A stretch of 64,000 bases of DNA from Pseudarthrobacter sp. PS3-L1 (GCF_030063285.1 NZ_JASISU010000001.1:124001-188000); one strand, 5' to 3'; positions 8,540 to 17,436 are shown, counted from the stretch's first letter. Numbers and translations are program-made. The notes: generated by a model not told the origin, from the letters alone.

Positions 8540-8950
8540 TCAATCTTTCGCGAGGTTGGTGGGCAGGCCGCGGTTCTTCCAGCCGTTGACGCTGCGTTCG
8601 CCGTAGCGGTCAGGCTCACCCTCGAAACCCTCGAGGACGTTGTAGGCCCGGTATCCGGCGGCAGTGGCCGCCTCCGCCGCAGCGACGGATCGCACACCGG
8701 AGCGGCAGAGAAAAACTAGTTCAACGCCGTCGTCCGCGGGGGACTGGCGTTGGAGTTCCGCCAAGAATTCCGGATTGGGCGTTCCGCCCGCAAAAGTCCA
8801 AGGGATGAATAGCGGGTCATTGTCGGTGGATTTTGTCTCCGGAATGCCAATATGGGCCCATTCGCCCTCCGTGCGGACGTCCACCAGAACCGCACCCGCG
8901 GTGAGCTTCTGCCACGCCTCCTCGGGAGAGAGGTCACCTGCGTATCTCAT
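8540..8950 (-). CDS. Rhodanese-like sulfurtransferase
   Basis: Single-domain rhodanese (136 aa, cytoplasmic). It has the DVRTEGEWAHIG start of the fold, the PWTF segment and the active-site loop CRSGVRS, with Cys carrying the persulfide. It should shuttle sulfane sulfur. Its start overlaps the DUF1737 gene by 4 bp (ATGA), so the two are co-translated. The metZ relic follows at once, which suggests the sulfur acceptor pathway it once served (homocysteine synthesis) is lost at this locus. Confidence 0.9.
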   Translation of the reverse strand: MRYAGDLSPEEAWQKLTAGAVLVDVRTEGEWAHIGIPETKSTDNDPLFIPWTFAGGTPNPEFLAELQRQSPADDGVELVFLCRSGVRSVAAAEAATAAGYRAYNVLEGFEGEPDRYGERSVNGWKNRGLPTNLAKD

Positions 8951-9198
8951 CGGATCGCGCCGGTGCCGGATTCCAGGGCATCCACTGCGGCAGCTACAGC
9001 GGCATCGGCCGCTGCTATGGCATGGGGGAGCATGATGGCCTGGGCCACAATGATCTGCCCACCGTCGAACGTGGCAGCCGGGCTGCCGTGCAGGACATAG
9101 CCTTCATCCAGATACGCCGAGATGCGCTCGCAGAACGAGCTGTCATCAGGGCCTGTGATTAGGCGGTAGGAAAGGCTTCGTACTGGTTTCTCTGACAC
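8947..9198 (-). CDS. DUF1737 domain protein
   Basis: Small cytoplasmic protein (83 aa) with the DUF1737 pattern YRLITGPDDSSFCERI then GYVLHGSPAATFDGG. The function of the family is unknown. The longer open frame runs to 9276, but the GTG at 9198 has AGGGAG eight bases upstream and begins just before the conserved domain. It is the first gene of a two-gene unit with the rhodanese. Confidence 0.75.
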   Translation of the reverse strand: MSEKPVRSLSYRLITGPDDSSFCERISAYLDEGYVLHGSPAATFDGGQIIVAQAIMLPHAIAAADAAVAAAVDALESGTGAIR

Positions 9199-9274
9199 GG
9201 CTGTTCTCCCTTGTTCACGCTTGCATATCGTTGACTTCGATTTGCCGAGGGCGCGAACGGACTGCAAACGCAGC

Positions 9275-9298
9275 AAGGGGACAGCTGACTGTCCCCTT
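9275..9298 (-). terminator. Hairpin terminator downstream of the DUF4193 gene
   Basis: Perfect 10-bp stem (AAGGGGACAG at 9275-9284 pairing with CTGTCCCCTT at 9289-9298) with a four-base loop, 39 bp past the DUF4193 stop codon. It ends in only two T residues on the minus strand, so termination efficiency is uncertain. It also sits just upstream of the DUF1737 gene and isolates it. Confidence 0.6.
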
Positions 9299-9336
9299 CT
9301 GCCGGTCTGCTGCTGATCAGCTAGAAAGCGCCTAGC

Positions 9337-9639
9337 CTATCCTTCGCACTCCACACAGTATGCGTGGCCGTTCTTTTCCTTTGCCAGCTGTGACCGGTGA
9401 CGGACCAGGAAGCAGGAATAGCACGTGAACTCGTCGTGTGCCTGGGGAATCACCTGAACGGTGAGTTCCTCGGCGATGAATTCGCCGCCGGGAACTGATG
9501 CGTCATCGATCGCGTCGGACTCGTCCAGTTCGCGAACAACACTGCGGGCGTCGGGGGCGTTCGCTGACTGGAGCGCCTCAAGGGATCGATCCTGCGATTC
9601 CTTGACGTCGGAACGTACTTCGTCGTAATCGGTTGCCAC
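9337..9639 (-). CDS. DUF4193 zinc-ribbon protein
   Basis: Acidic protein of 100 aa, with an Asp/Glu-rich N-terminal half and a C-terminal CYSC...CVEC pair that probably binds zinc. This is the DUF4193 pattern, a family of small DksA/TraR-like actinobacterial proteins that are nearly universal in the phylum and of unproven function. It is monocistronic: ATG at 9639 follows AAAAAATGAAGGACC, and a hairpin lies downstream. The 171-bp gap to the acyl-CoA ligase (9640-9810) presumably holds its promoter; no clear -10/-35 was recognised. Confidence 0.85.
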   Translation of the reverse strand: MATDYDEVRSDVKESQDRSLEALQSANAPDARSVVRELDESDAIDDASVPGGEFIAEELTVQVIPQAHDEFTCYSCFLVRHRSQLAKEKNGHAYCVECEG

Positions 9640-9810
9640 TTAGGTCCTTCATTTTTTTCTTGCGTTTTTCCCTGACGGGACTACAACCTACTGCATTCAC
9701 CGGGTATTCCCGCGGTGCCAACCCGGTAGGAACGGGTCGGCACCACATGATACAAGAAAAAACTGGCAAATGGTTGGGTTGTCCACTCCTTGTTTGCTGC
9801 AGGCTGAAAG

Positions 9811-11376
9811 CTACTGGGCTGAGTAGCGGGCAGTAAGTTCTCGCTTGAGGATTTTCCCACTCGGACCGGTGGGAAATTCCGCGACAAGTTCGATGATCCG
9901 GGGGTACTTGTAAGCTGCCAGTTCGGCCGCAGCGAAGTCCCGTAGTTCATCTTCTGTCACCACGGCGCCGGTTATCAGGACCACGGCGGCTGCCACTTCC
10001 TGCCCGTGCTTTTCGTGAGGAACACCATAGACCGCCACGCTCAGCACTGCCTCGTGCCGGCTCAGGACTTCCTCCACCTCGCGCGGATAGACGTTGTAGC
10101 CGTTGCGGATGATCATTTCCTTTTTACGGTCCAGGATGCGCAGATATCCGTCCTCGTCCTTGGTTCCCAGGTCTCCGGTACGGAACCAGCCGTCCACCAC
10201 CGCCTCCGCTGTCGCCTCGGGGCGGTTCAGGTATCCCTTGAACAGGTTGTGGCCGCGGACCACCAGCTCGCCCAGTTCTCCGGTGGGCAGCAACTCAATG
10301 GAATCCGCCAGCTCCGCCCGAGCAATTTCTACCTGGACACCCCAGATAGCCTGGCCAATGGTGCCTGGCCGCGGTGTCAGGCCCACGTGGTTGAAGCTGG
10401 CCACCGGAGAGGTCTCGGTGAGTCCGTAGCCCTCGTAGATGTCCGAATCGAACACTGCCTTGAATCGCTCCATGACGGCTACAGGCAAGGATGCGCCACC
10501 TGAGATGCAGTAGCGCAGTCCGCTGGACCGGTTGGCGTTGTTCTTGGCAGCTTCCAGCAGGGCGATGTACATGGTGGGGACGCCAAAGAATATGTTGATG
10601 CTGTGCTCCGCCAGGGCGTCAAGGGCTGCGTCGCCGCTGAACTTGGGCAGCATGACAATCGTGGCTCCCGCGCGCAGGCCAGTGTTGAGCACGCAGGTCT
10701 GTCCGAAAGTGTGGAACATGGGCAGTCCGCCGAAAATCACGTCACCGTGATGCATGTCGAAGGTGCTGGTGAGCATCGTATTGACTTGCTCTACCAGGGC
10801 AAAGTGGGTACCCAGTGCGCCCTTGGGCTGCCCGGTGGTGCCGGAGGTGTAGAGAATGGTTGCCGTGTCGCGCGGACTCATGGGCAGCCAGGTGGTGATG
10901 GGCGTCGCGGCAGCAGCCTCCGACTCCAGGTGGGCGGCACCGTGCGAACCTTCCGGAGCAAGGACGCTGACGACGTCGACTCCCGCGGCGTCGGCGCCCT
11001 TGGCTCCTTCGGTCAGGAGTGGCCCCGCGCAGACCAAGAGTTGTGCCTCGCTGTCGCGCAGCATGTAATCGATCTCGCGGCCCTTCAGCAGTGCGTGGAG
11101 GGGTACCACCACGCCGCCCAGGGCAAGGATTGCGTAGTAGACCCGCGCAAAGTCCGCAACATTGGGCATCAGCACCGCAACCCGGCTGCCGGGTCCCACG
11201 CCCCTGTCGCGCAATGCGCCTGCATAGGACTTTGTCTGCTCCCAGAGCTCGCTGTACGTGATGCGTTCCTGGCCAACAATCAGCGCCAGCGAATCGGGGA
11301 TTCGCTGCGCTGATTCGGCCAGGATGGCTGCGACGGAGAGGGTTCCGAAGCCTTCGTCAACGGGTTGTTCGCTCAT
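9811..11376 (-). CDS. Acyl-CoA ligase (AMP-binding, fatty-acid type)
   Basis: ANL-superfamily enzyme (521 aa) that activates a carboxylic acid to its CoA thioester through an acyl-adenylate. Visible motifs in order: YTSGTTGQPKG (P-loop-like A3), GYGLTETSP (A5), WFRTGDLG (A7), DRKKEMIIRNGYNVYPREVE (A8 hinge) and PTGPSGKILKREL with the catalytic Lys (A10). Length and motifs fit medium/long-chain FadD proteins; the chain length is not readable. It lies 80 bp downstream of a thiolase on the same strand, which suggests shared use in fatty-acid or aromatic side-chain oxidation. Confidence 0.88.
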   Translation of the reverse strand: MSEQPVDEGFGTLSVAAILAESAQRIPDSLALIVGQERITYSELWEQTKSYAGALRDRGVGPGSRVAVLMPNVADFARVYYAILALGGVVVPLHALLKGREIDYMLRDSEAQLLVCAGPLLTEGAKGADAAGVDVVSVLAPEGSHGAAHLESEAAAATPITTWLPMSPRDTATILYTSGTTGQPKGALGTHFALVEQVNTMLTSTFDMHHGDVIFGGLPMFHTFGQTCVLNTGLRAGATIVMLPKFSGDAALDALAEHSINIFFGVPTMYIALLEAAKNNANRSSGLRYCISGGASLPVAVMERFKAVFDSDIYEGYGLTETSPVASFNHVGLTPRPGTIGQAIWGVQVEIARAELADSIELLPTGELGELVVRGHNLFKGYLNRPEATAEAVVDGWFRTGDLGTKDEDGYLRILDRKKEMIIRNGYNVYPREVEEVLSRHEAVLSVAVYGVPHEKHGQEVAAAVVLITGAVVTEDELRDFAAAELAAYKYPRIIELVAEFPTGPSGKILKRELTARYSAQ

Positions 11377-11456
11377 GGTGCTGTCCTGCTTCCTTGGAGG
11401 TGCTTACGTGAGAGTTGTGGGGATTTTTCCCCTGTGGTGCCAGCCTGGCCTGCGGC

Positions 11457-12674
11457 TCAGAGGTGCTGTCCGCTGGGCGCCGGGTTGGCTTTGAGAACCA
11501 GCGCCTCGCCCTGTCCGCCTCCGCCGCAGAGCGCCACAACGCCAGTGCCGCGCCCCAGCCGCTGGAGTTCAAGGGCCTGGTGGAGGACCAGGCGCGCCCC
11601 TGACGCACCGACTGGATGGCCCAGTGCGATTGCGCCGCCCTCGGCGTTGATGGCTTCGGCGGTGATTCCGAGGTCCGCCGCAGACTGCAGGACCACCGAG
11701 GCGAACGCTTCGTTGATCTCGATCAGGTCCAGGTCTGTGATGGCGATCCCTTCGCGTTTCAGGGCCTGCAGGATGGCTCGGGACGGCTGGGAGTGAAGCG
11801 ACCCGTCAGGGCCTGCAGTCTGGCCGTGCTGGCCGATTTCCGCGATCCAGTTCAGCCCCGCAGCTTCCGCGGCTGCTTTGCTGGCGACCACGACGGCCGC
11901 TGCTCCGTCCGAGAGCGGCGAGGCCGAGCCAGCGGTGATGGTGGCGGTTGGGTCTGCGGAGAATGCAGGCTTGAGGCCCGCCAGGGTCTCAACGCTTGTA
12001 TCAGGGCGGATGCCCTCGTCTGCGTCGACGGCGAGGGCCGGTCCGCGCCGCTGGGGAACGTCCATCGGGGCAATCTCCGCGCTGAGGTGCTGTGCGGCCG
12101 CGGCAGCCCTGTGGTGGGAGCGAGCTGCCACCACATCCTGGTCTGGGCGGCTGATGCCCCGGGTTGCATTGCCAGCATCCGTGGCTGAGCCCATCAGCGC
12201 GCCGGAAACCGGGTCCTGGAGGCCATCAAAATTTAGTGAATCCAGCAGGGGAGCGTCGCCCAGGGCTACGCCTGTGCGGAGCCGGGGCAGCAGGTGGGGC
12301 GCGTTGGTCATTGATTCCTGGCCGCCAGCAACGACAAAATCCACTTCGCCCGCGCGGATCATGCGGGCGGCGTCAATGACGGCGGTCAGGCCGGAGAGGC
12401 AGAGCTTGTTGATGGTGACGGTGGGTACGTCCCAGCCAATCCCAGCTCCCAGGCTTGCCTGCCGCGCTGGGCCCTGCCCGGCTCCAGCCTGGATTACCTG
12501 GCCCATGATGACGGCCTGCACCTGGGTGGGGGCCAGGCCGGACCTGAGGAGTGCGTGCTCTATGGCGTGCGCTCCGAGTTGACTGGCGCTGAAGGGCGCC
12601 AGGCTGCCGCGGAAGCGTCCGAAGGGTGTTCTGGCGCCCCCAAGAATAACCGGAATGTGAGCGTCGTTGCCCAT
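11457..12674 (-). CDS. Acetyl-CoA acetyltransferase (thiolase)
   Basis: Thiolase II-type enzyme (405 aa; the family is 390-400). It cleaves or condenses acyl-CoA with CoA or acetyl-CoA. The acyl-accepting Cys is in NKLCLSGL, and GGQESMTNAPHL follows. The C-terminal catalytic pair sits in GHPVGASG (His) and CGGGGQGEA (Cys), with NEAFA in between. The open frame extends far upstream to 13061, through the gap and into the GNAT gene. The ATG at 12674, with GAAAGGCACACC ahead and conserved sequence starting at once, is the start. With the downstream acyl-CoA ligase it forms a small beta-oxidation-type unit. Confidence 0.92.
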   Translation of the reverse strand: MGNDAHIPVILGGARTPFGRFRGSLAPFSASQLGAHAIEHALLRSGLAPTQVQAVIMGQVIQAGAGQGPARQASLGAGIGWDVPTVTINKLCLSGLTAVIDAARMIRAGEVDFVVAGGQESMTNAPHLLPRLRTGVALGDAPLLDSLNFDGLQDPVSGALMGSATDAGNATRGISRPDQDVVAARSHHRAAAAAQHLSAEIAPMDVPQRRGPALAVDADEGIRPDTSVETLAGLKPAFSADPTATITAGSASPLSDGAAAVVVASKAAAEAAGLNWIAEIGQHGQTAGPDGSLHSQPSRAILQALKREGIAITDLDLIEINEAFASVVLQSAADLGITAEAINAEGGAIALGHPVGASGARLVLHQALELQRLGRGTGVVALCGGGGQGEALVLKANPAPSGQHL

Positions 12675-12780
12675 GGTGTGCCTTTCGTATCCTGCTGATG
12701 TAATGCCGCCGGGACAGGTGGGGTGCCGACCCGTCCCCAAGGACTGTTCGGCACGGCACCTGCTGTGGCTTGGTTGCAGC

Positions 12781-13332
12781 CTAGTCGAGTATTCGCTGGT
12801 GGAGCACATGATCCTGCCACGTACCTGCGATGCGCCGGTACGTGGGCGCGACGCCGATTTCGGTAAATCCCGTTTTGCGCAGGACGGCCCGCGAGGCGTG
12901 GTTATGCAGCAGGGTGGACGCCTGGACACGGTGCAGCCCCATCCCGCGGCACGTTCGCAGGGTAAACTCCACCGCGGCTGCGCACAGGCCCTTGCCCGTG
13001 TGTCCGTAATCCACCCAGTACCCCAGATTGGCGCTGAGGAACGGTCCGCGGACAATCCCACTGAGCGTGAGCGCGCCCACCACTGCTCCGGCGTCGTCTG
13101 TCATGACCAGGGGGACTTCCTGCCCGGAGATCAGCAGCAATTCCTTGGCTGCGATGATGCGCCGCTGGTGGGTAGCGGTGAAGAATGCATCGGTACGCAG
13201 CGGGTCCCAGGGCGCAAGGTGTTCCCTGTTTCGCTTAAGGGCGGCTGCAAGCTCGTCGGCATCATTCTGGACCAGGGTGCGGATCGATACCCCCGGCGCA
13301 ATGGTGTGGCCCTTTGCCAGGTGCTCAAGCAA
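12781..13332 (-). CDS. GNAT N-acetyltransferase (RimJ/RimL-like)
   Basis: 183-aa acetyltransferase of the RimJ/RimL/ribosomal-protein type. LAPWDPLRTDAFFT in the N-terminal part and the acetyl-CoA binding segment YWVDYGHTGKGLCAAAVEFT are recognisable, followed by the typical RVQASTLLHNHASRAVLRKT. It would acetylate an N-terminal alanine, an amino sugar or a drug; the substrate cannot be inferred. It is transcribed leftward, 106 bp upstream of the thiolase. Confidence 0.85.
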   Translation of the reverse strand: MLEHLAKGHTIAPGVSIRTLVQNDADELAAALKRNREHLAPWDPLRTDAFFTATHQRRIIAAKELLLISGQEVPLVMTDDAGAVVGALTLSGIVRGPFLSANLGYWVDYGHTGKGLCAAAVEFTLRTCRGMGLHRVQASTLLHNHASRAVLRKTGFTEIGVAPTYRRIAGTWQDHVLHQRILD

Positions 13333-13650
13333 TGGAAGATCCCTCCAGAAACATCGATGGTACGGGTTCGCCCAGGAGACTGGAACAGGGCCAAGCCTAT
13401 GCCGCTCAGGCCAACGCCCGGCGTAGCAGTACTGGCCGCCGCATTCCCAGCAAATTCCCAGCGATGGACTCTATGCTCTATGGTGCAGTCCTTGCCCCCC
13501 ATGAGGACTGCACAGGAAGGCCCCGGACTCTCCCCCAGAGCTCGGGGTCTTCCGCTGTCTCGTTGCTGTTCCCCTGTTGTTTTCCGTCTTTTCGGAGATG
13601 TATCGTTGAGTATCGTTGTATATCGTTCAAGGTTTACAGAGGAGATCATC
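13333..13650 (+). promoter_or_regulatory. 318-bp divergent intergenic region with triple 10-bp repeat before padR
   Basis: This gap separates the leftward GNAT gene from the rightward padR gene and should carry both promoters. At 13601-13630 there are three head-to-tail 10-mers: TATCGTTGAG, TATCGTTGTA and TATCGTTCAA, sharing TATCGTT every 10 bp (one helical turn). They end 20 bp before the PadR start codon, just ahead of the ribosome site ACAGAGGAGATC. This is a likely PadR autoregulatory operator. Nothing else was recognised in 13333-13600. Confidence 0.5.
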
Positions 13651-14202
13651 ATGCGTAATTCATACTCAGCAGGCGGTTTCGGCGGCGGCGCCAACAATAT
13701 TGATGGCATGTGGCAGGCCGTTGAGGAGTTGCGCTCACGTTTTGAGAAGCGCTCCGGCACCCGCGCAGGCAAGGGCGAAGTGCGTGCAGCAGTGCTCTCG
13801 CTCCTTGCCGAGCGCCCCATGCACGGCTACCAGATCATCCGCGAAATCGAAGAGCGCAGTGGCGGAAGCTGGAAGCCAAGCGCAGGCTCCGTGTACCCGA
13901 CACTGCAGTTGCTGGCCGACGAGGGGACCATCACGGCCGAAGAGTCCAATGGCCGCAAGATCTACTCGCTGACCGAAGCCGGCCGCGCGGAAGTTGCTGG
14001 CGCTGAACCTTCCGCTCCGTGGGAGTCCATGGGATCCTCATCGTCGAACGCCGCTTTCGGGTCCTTGCCCAAAGCTGGGGTTGAACTTGCCCAGGCTGCA
14101 ACGCAGGTGGGCCGGAACGGTTCGCCTGAGCAGGTTCAGCAGGCAGTAAAGGTCCTAGACGACGCCCGGCGTCGGCTGTACTCGATCCTCGCCCAGGACT
14201 GA
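13651..14202 (+). CDS. PadR-family transcriptional regulator
   Basis: 183-aa regulator. A glycine-rich start of about 20 residues is followed by the PadR winged helix: VRAAVLSLLAERPMHGYQII, then SVYPTLQLLADEGTI and the wing GRKIYSLTEAGRAE. The C-terminal half is a predicted helical dimerisation region ending LDDARRRLYSILAQD. Start: ATG at 13651 behind GAGGAGATCATC; the frame is open much further upstream (12667), but that is a shadow of other genes. The ABC1-kinase gene begins 5 bp after its stop, so the pair is an operon and the kinase may be its target. Confidence 0.9.
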   Translation: MRNSYSAGGFGGGANNIDGMWQAVEELRSRFEKRSGTRAGKGEVRAAVLSLLAERPMHGYQIIREIEERSGGSWKPSAGSVYPTLQLLADEGTITAEESNGRKIYSLTEAGRAEVAGAEPSAPWESMGSSSSNAAFGSLPKAGVELAQAATQVGRNGSPEQVQQAVKVLDDARRRLYSILAQD

Positions 14203-14207
14203 CGCGG

Positions 14208-15920
14208 GTGGCAGCGAATCACCAGGTAGGCGAAAAATCGGTAACCGGAGCGGGCAATACCCGCGCTCGGTACCGTCGGATTCTTCGCTTCGCTGCATGG
14301 AATCTCGCGGTGACCTGGTGGTTCGAGCTGCTGCTGCCCAGGATTGGCCTAGCGGGGGTTGCGGAGCGGACGCGGACCAAGCGGATGCTGCGCTTTGCGC
14401 GGCGATTCCACGTCCTGGCCGTGGACCTGGGCGGCCTCATGATCAAGGTGGGGCAGTTCCTTTCATCCCGGCTTGATGTGCTGCCGCCAGAGATCACCAA
14501 AGAGCTAGAGGGTCTGCAGGACGAGGTCCCGCCCGTGGCGTTTCCTGCCATTCGGGCGCTCGCTGAGGCAGAGCTCGGTGCCCCGCTTGGACAGATCTTC
14601 GCCTGGGTTGATGAAACACCCATTGCGGCAGCCTCGCTGGGCCAGGCGCACCGGGCCAGGCTGTTGGCAGCCGATGCTGCCGAAGCAGGCCACGAGCACG
14701 TGGTGCTCAAAGTTCAGCGGCCAGGTATCGATGAGATTGTCGACGTCGACCTCGCCGCCCTGCGAAAAGTGGGTGGCTGGCTCAGCCATGTGAGCATAGT
14801 CTCGAAGCGGGCAGACATGCCGGCGCTGGTGGAGGAGTTTGCGCTCACCAGTCTCGAAGAAATCGACTACCTTCACGAAGCCGCCAACTCAGAGCGCTTT
14901 GCCGCGGACTTCGAAGACGATGACCGCGTGGATGTTCCGGCAGTGATCTGGGATCGATGTACCCGCCGGGTGCTCACTCTCGAAGATGTGACGGCCATCA
15001 AGATCACCGATGCTGAGGCCTTGCGCGCTGCCGGCATCGACCCCGTGGAGGTCGCACCAGTTTTCGCTTCCGTGATGTTTGACCAGATGTTCACCAACGG
15101 GTTCTTCCACGCTGATCCGCACCCCGGCAATATCTTTGTCACCCCTGTGGCAGACGGGTCCCCGGGGCAGTCATGGAAGCTGACCTTCATTGACTTCGGG
15201 ATGATGGGTGAAGTCCCCGCCAGTACCCGTGCAGGGCTGCGTAAACTGCTCATTGCTGCGGCCTCCCGGGACGGCAAGGGCCTGGTGACTGCCATCAGTG
15301 ACGTGGGGGTCCTTGTCCCGTCTGCCGACACGGTGGAACTTGAGCGCGCAATGACCCATCTTTTCGCACGGTTTGGTGGCAAGGGGTTTGCCGAACTTCG
15401 TGAGGTGGATCCACGGGAGTTCCGGGACTTCGCCGTGGAGTTCGGTGATGTTGTGCGTTCGCTGCCGTTCCAGCTACCGGAGAATTTCCTGCTGATCATC
15501 CGGGCCATGTCGTTGACCTCCGGCGTGGCCAGTGCGCTCGACGCGAAGTTCAACCTGTGGGATTCGGTAGAACCCTATGCGGCGCAGCTGATCCGCGACG
15601 AGCGCGGCAATATCGTGTCGGACGTTGCAGCACAGGCGCTTGACGCCGCCGGGCTCGTGCTGCGGCTGCCCCAGCGCATAGACGGGCTGATCGGCCGGGT
15701 CGAGGAAGGCTCCCTGCAGGTTGCCACCCCCCGTCTGGAACGGCAGGTGGCCCGCCTTGACCGCACGGCACAGCGGGCGGCGTCGGCCCTGATCTTTGGC
15801 GCCTTGCTGATTGCTGGAGCCGTGGTGCGTGCGGATGATGTGGTGTTGGGCAGTGTGCTGATGCTCGTTTCGGTGCTTCCGCTGCTCCACGGCCTGTGGG
15901 TGGGACGCCGCGGCATCTGA
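14208..15920 (+). CDS. ABC1/UbiB-family atypical protein kinase
   Basis: 570-aa membrane-associated member of the UbiB/ABC1 (ADCK) family, kinase-like ATP-binding proteins that support quinone or isoprenoid-lipid metabolism. The KxGQ motif is IKVGQFLSSR, the Ala-rich loop is AAASLGQAHRARL, the ATP-binding lysine is in VLKVQRPG, the catalytic loop is FFHADPHPGNIF, and the metal-binding site is DFGMMG. Two hydrophobic helices close the C-terminus (about 525-565), as is usual. Start GTG at 14208 follows padR closely; its ribosome site is weak, suggesting translational coupling. Confidence 0.9.
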   Translation: MAANHQVGEKSVTGAGNTRARYRRILRFAAWNLAVTWWFELLLPRIGLAGVAERTRTKRMLRFARRFHVLAVDLGGLMIKVGQFLSSRLDVLPPEITKELEGLQDEVPPVAFPAIRALAEAELGAPLGQIFAWVDETPIAAASLGQAHRARLLAADAAEAGHEHVVLKVQRPGIDEIVDVDLAALRKVGGWLSHVSIVSKRADMPALVEEFALTSLEEIDYLHEAANSERFAADFEDDDRVDVPAVIWDRCTRRVLTLEDVTAIKITDAEALRAAGIDPVEVAPVFASVMFDQMFTNGFFHADPHPGNIFVTPVADGSPGQSWKLTFIDFGMMGEVPASTRAGLRKLLIAAASRDGKGLVTAISDVGVLVPSADTVELERAMTHLFARFGGKGFAELREVDPREFRDFAVEFGDVVRSLPFQLPENFLLIIRAMSLTSGVASALDAKFNLWDSVEPYAAQLIRDERGNIVSDVAAQALDAAGLVLRLPQRIDGLIGRVEEGSLQVATPRLERQVARLDRTAQRAASALIFGALLIAGAVVRADDVVLGSVLMLVSVLPLLHGLWVGRRGI

Positions 15921-15957
15921 GTCATTGCTCCCGCTCCCCACTAGCCGACGAGACTGG

Positions 15958-16500
15958 TTACCCTCTGGCCCGCGCCATAATTTCCGAGATCACGGGCGAC
16001 TTCGCGTCTGAGTAGTAGTTCATGTCCTTCCACTCCTGGGTGGCGAGGGTGAGCTTGGTGGATTCGTAGAGAGTGCGGTCCGCCGTATCGGTGCGCAGCC
16101 AGTCGCGGAAATCCAGGTATCGGGGGATTTCAGGTGAACCGGTGCTGAATAGGTGCAGGTGGACATCGCGTTCTGGAGTGCGGAACATGCGGTGGCCGGA
16201 TTCGCGGACGCGAAGCACCAGCCCTGCGTCTTCCAGTGCTGGCAGGTAGGCAGCCTCGTCCTCCACCACAGGAACAACCAGCAGCATGTCGATGATCGGT
16301 TTGGCAGCAAGCCCTGGGACCGATGTGGAGCCGATGTGCTCAAGGAGGAGCACGGAGTCGCCGACGGCGGCACGGACCAGTGCCGCATATCGCTGGTATG
16401 TTGCCGGCCAGGCGGAGTCGTAGTCCACCACCACGATGGGGCGGGTTTCACGTCCGCCAATGAGCACGGCATCAAGGTGCTCGTCGCTGATGTCATTCAC
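15958..16500 (-). CDS. GrpB-family nucleotidyltransferase-like protein
   Basis: 180-aa protein of the GrpB/UPF0157 family, a nucleotidyltransferase-fold group of uncertain activity. Diagnostic segments are EHIGSTSVPGLAAKPIIDML and RDVHLHLF. It is convergent with the ABC1 kinase gene and sits 6 bp downstream of pabC on the same strand, so it is probably co-transcribed with pabC without a known functional link. Confidence 0.85.
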   Translation of the reverse strand: MNDISDEHLDAVLIGGRETRPIVVVDYDSAWPATYQRYAALVRAAVGDSVLLLEHIGSTSVPGLAAKPIIDMLLVVPVVEDEAAYLPALEDAGLVLRVRESGHRMFRTPERDVHLHLFSTGSPEIPRYLDFRDWLRTDTADRTLYESTKLTLATQEWKDMNYYSDAKSPVISEIMARARG

Positions 16501-16506
16501 GGCAGT

Positions 16507-17436
16507 TTATTGAATTCCCGAGTAGATGCTGGTCAGCTCACTCGTGAGCTGACCACGCAGGGCAGGGGTCCCGATTTCCTGTCCGTCAATCCGGTTCACT
16601 GGCGTCAGCCCGCGGATACTGGAAATCAGCCATACCGCATCAGCATCCAGGAGGTCCTGCGGCACCAGCGGACCGTACCCTAGCTCCCAGCCTTCAGCCC
16701 TGACGGCCGTGAACAGCGCACCCTGCGACGTGCCGGGGAGGATGCCACTGTCCAGCTGGGGCGTGATGAGCCGCTTGACGAGGGTGCCGTCGTCGGCCGT
16801 TTCGTGGTGCGCCAGTAGCACCGACGCAGTGGGACCTTCCAGGACCATGCCGTCGGAGGAGACAAAAATGACGTCGTCCGCGCCCAGGTGGTGGGCGTGC
16901 CGGATTGCTGCCATGTTGACGGCGTAGGAGAGCGTCTTGGCGCCCATCAGCAGCCACGGAGCCCGCTCCGCCACGTCGCTCGGATATCCGCGGTCCAGGA
17001 GGACGACGTCGACACCTGACTCCCGCTGGTGGCGTCCTTTGGCGGGGACGGCGGAAACCTGGACCCATGCGGTGGGGGAGGAGGCGCCGTCGGGCCCCCT
17101 GGTAGCAATCAGCTTGACCACCTGCTGGTCCTCCGCGCCGGCGTCCGCGGGGTGCGAAGATCGGTATGCCGCCAGCGCCGTGGCGATGGCCTGTCGCCAG
17201 GCATCTTGCCCCGGAACCGTCAGTTCCAGAGCGGTGGCAGAACTTTCCAGCCGGTCCAGGTGAGCCTCGATTTTACGGACCGAGCCGGCCGTGGACAGCA
17301 TGGATTCAAAGATGCCGTCACCGCGGGTGGCGCCCTGATCCGTCGCCATCAGGGCCGGTTCACTGGCATCAACCAGGCGTCCCTGGGGAAAGGTGGGATC
17401 AAGGAATACGAGCACCACGGCGGCGGGAGGAGTCAT
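16507..17436 (-). CDS. pabC: Aminodeoxychorismate lyase (class IV PLP enzyme)
   Basis: 309-aa fold-type IV PLP enzyme. It would release pyruvate from 4-amino-4-deoxychorismate to give p-aminobenzoate for folate. Motifs: DQGATRGDGIFESM (N-terminal region), GAKTLSYAVN (PLP-binding Lys) and SSDGMVLEGPTASVLL (the Glu-Gly-Pro-Thr phosphate loop). Branched-chain or D-amino acid aminotransferase is the alternative, but a chorismate-binding PabB homologue at 21.5-23.5 kb supports the lyase role. ATG at 17436 is used; a GTG two codons upstream (17442) is possible. It is divergent from cardiolipin synthase across about 90 bp. Confidence 0.8.
   Translation of the reverse strand: MTPPAAVVLVFLDPTFPQGRLVDASEPALMATDQGATRGDGIFESMLSTAGSVRKIEAHLDRLESSATALELTVPGQDAWRQAIATALAAYRSSHPADAGAEDQQVVKLIATRGPDGASSPTAWVQVSAVPAKGRHQRESGVDVVLLDRGYPSDVAERAPWLLMGAKTLSYAVNMAAIRHAHHLGADDVIFVSSDGMVLEGPTASVLLAHHETADDGTLVKRLITPQLDSGILPGTSQGALFTAVRAEGWELGYGPLVPQDLLDADAVWLISSIRGLTPVNRIDGQEIGTPALRGQLTSELTSIYSGIQ

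Noticed and set aside
12675..13061. N-terminal extension of the thiolase by 129 codons
   Set aside because: It would run through the GNAT gene in another frame, is Arg/Cys/Ser-rich and not thiolase-like; the ATG at 12674 matches the family start.
12667..13650. N-terminal extension of PadR by about 328 codons
   Set aside because: The frame is open but overlaps the GNAT gene antisense and the promoter region; the ATG at 13651 with a strong ribosome site and operator upstream is the real start.
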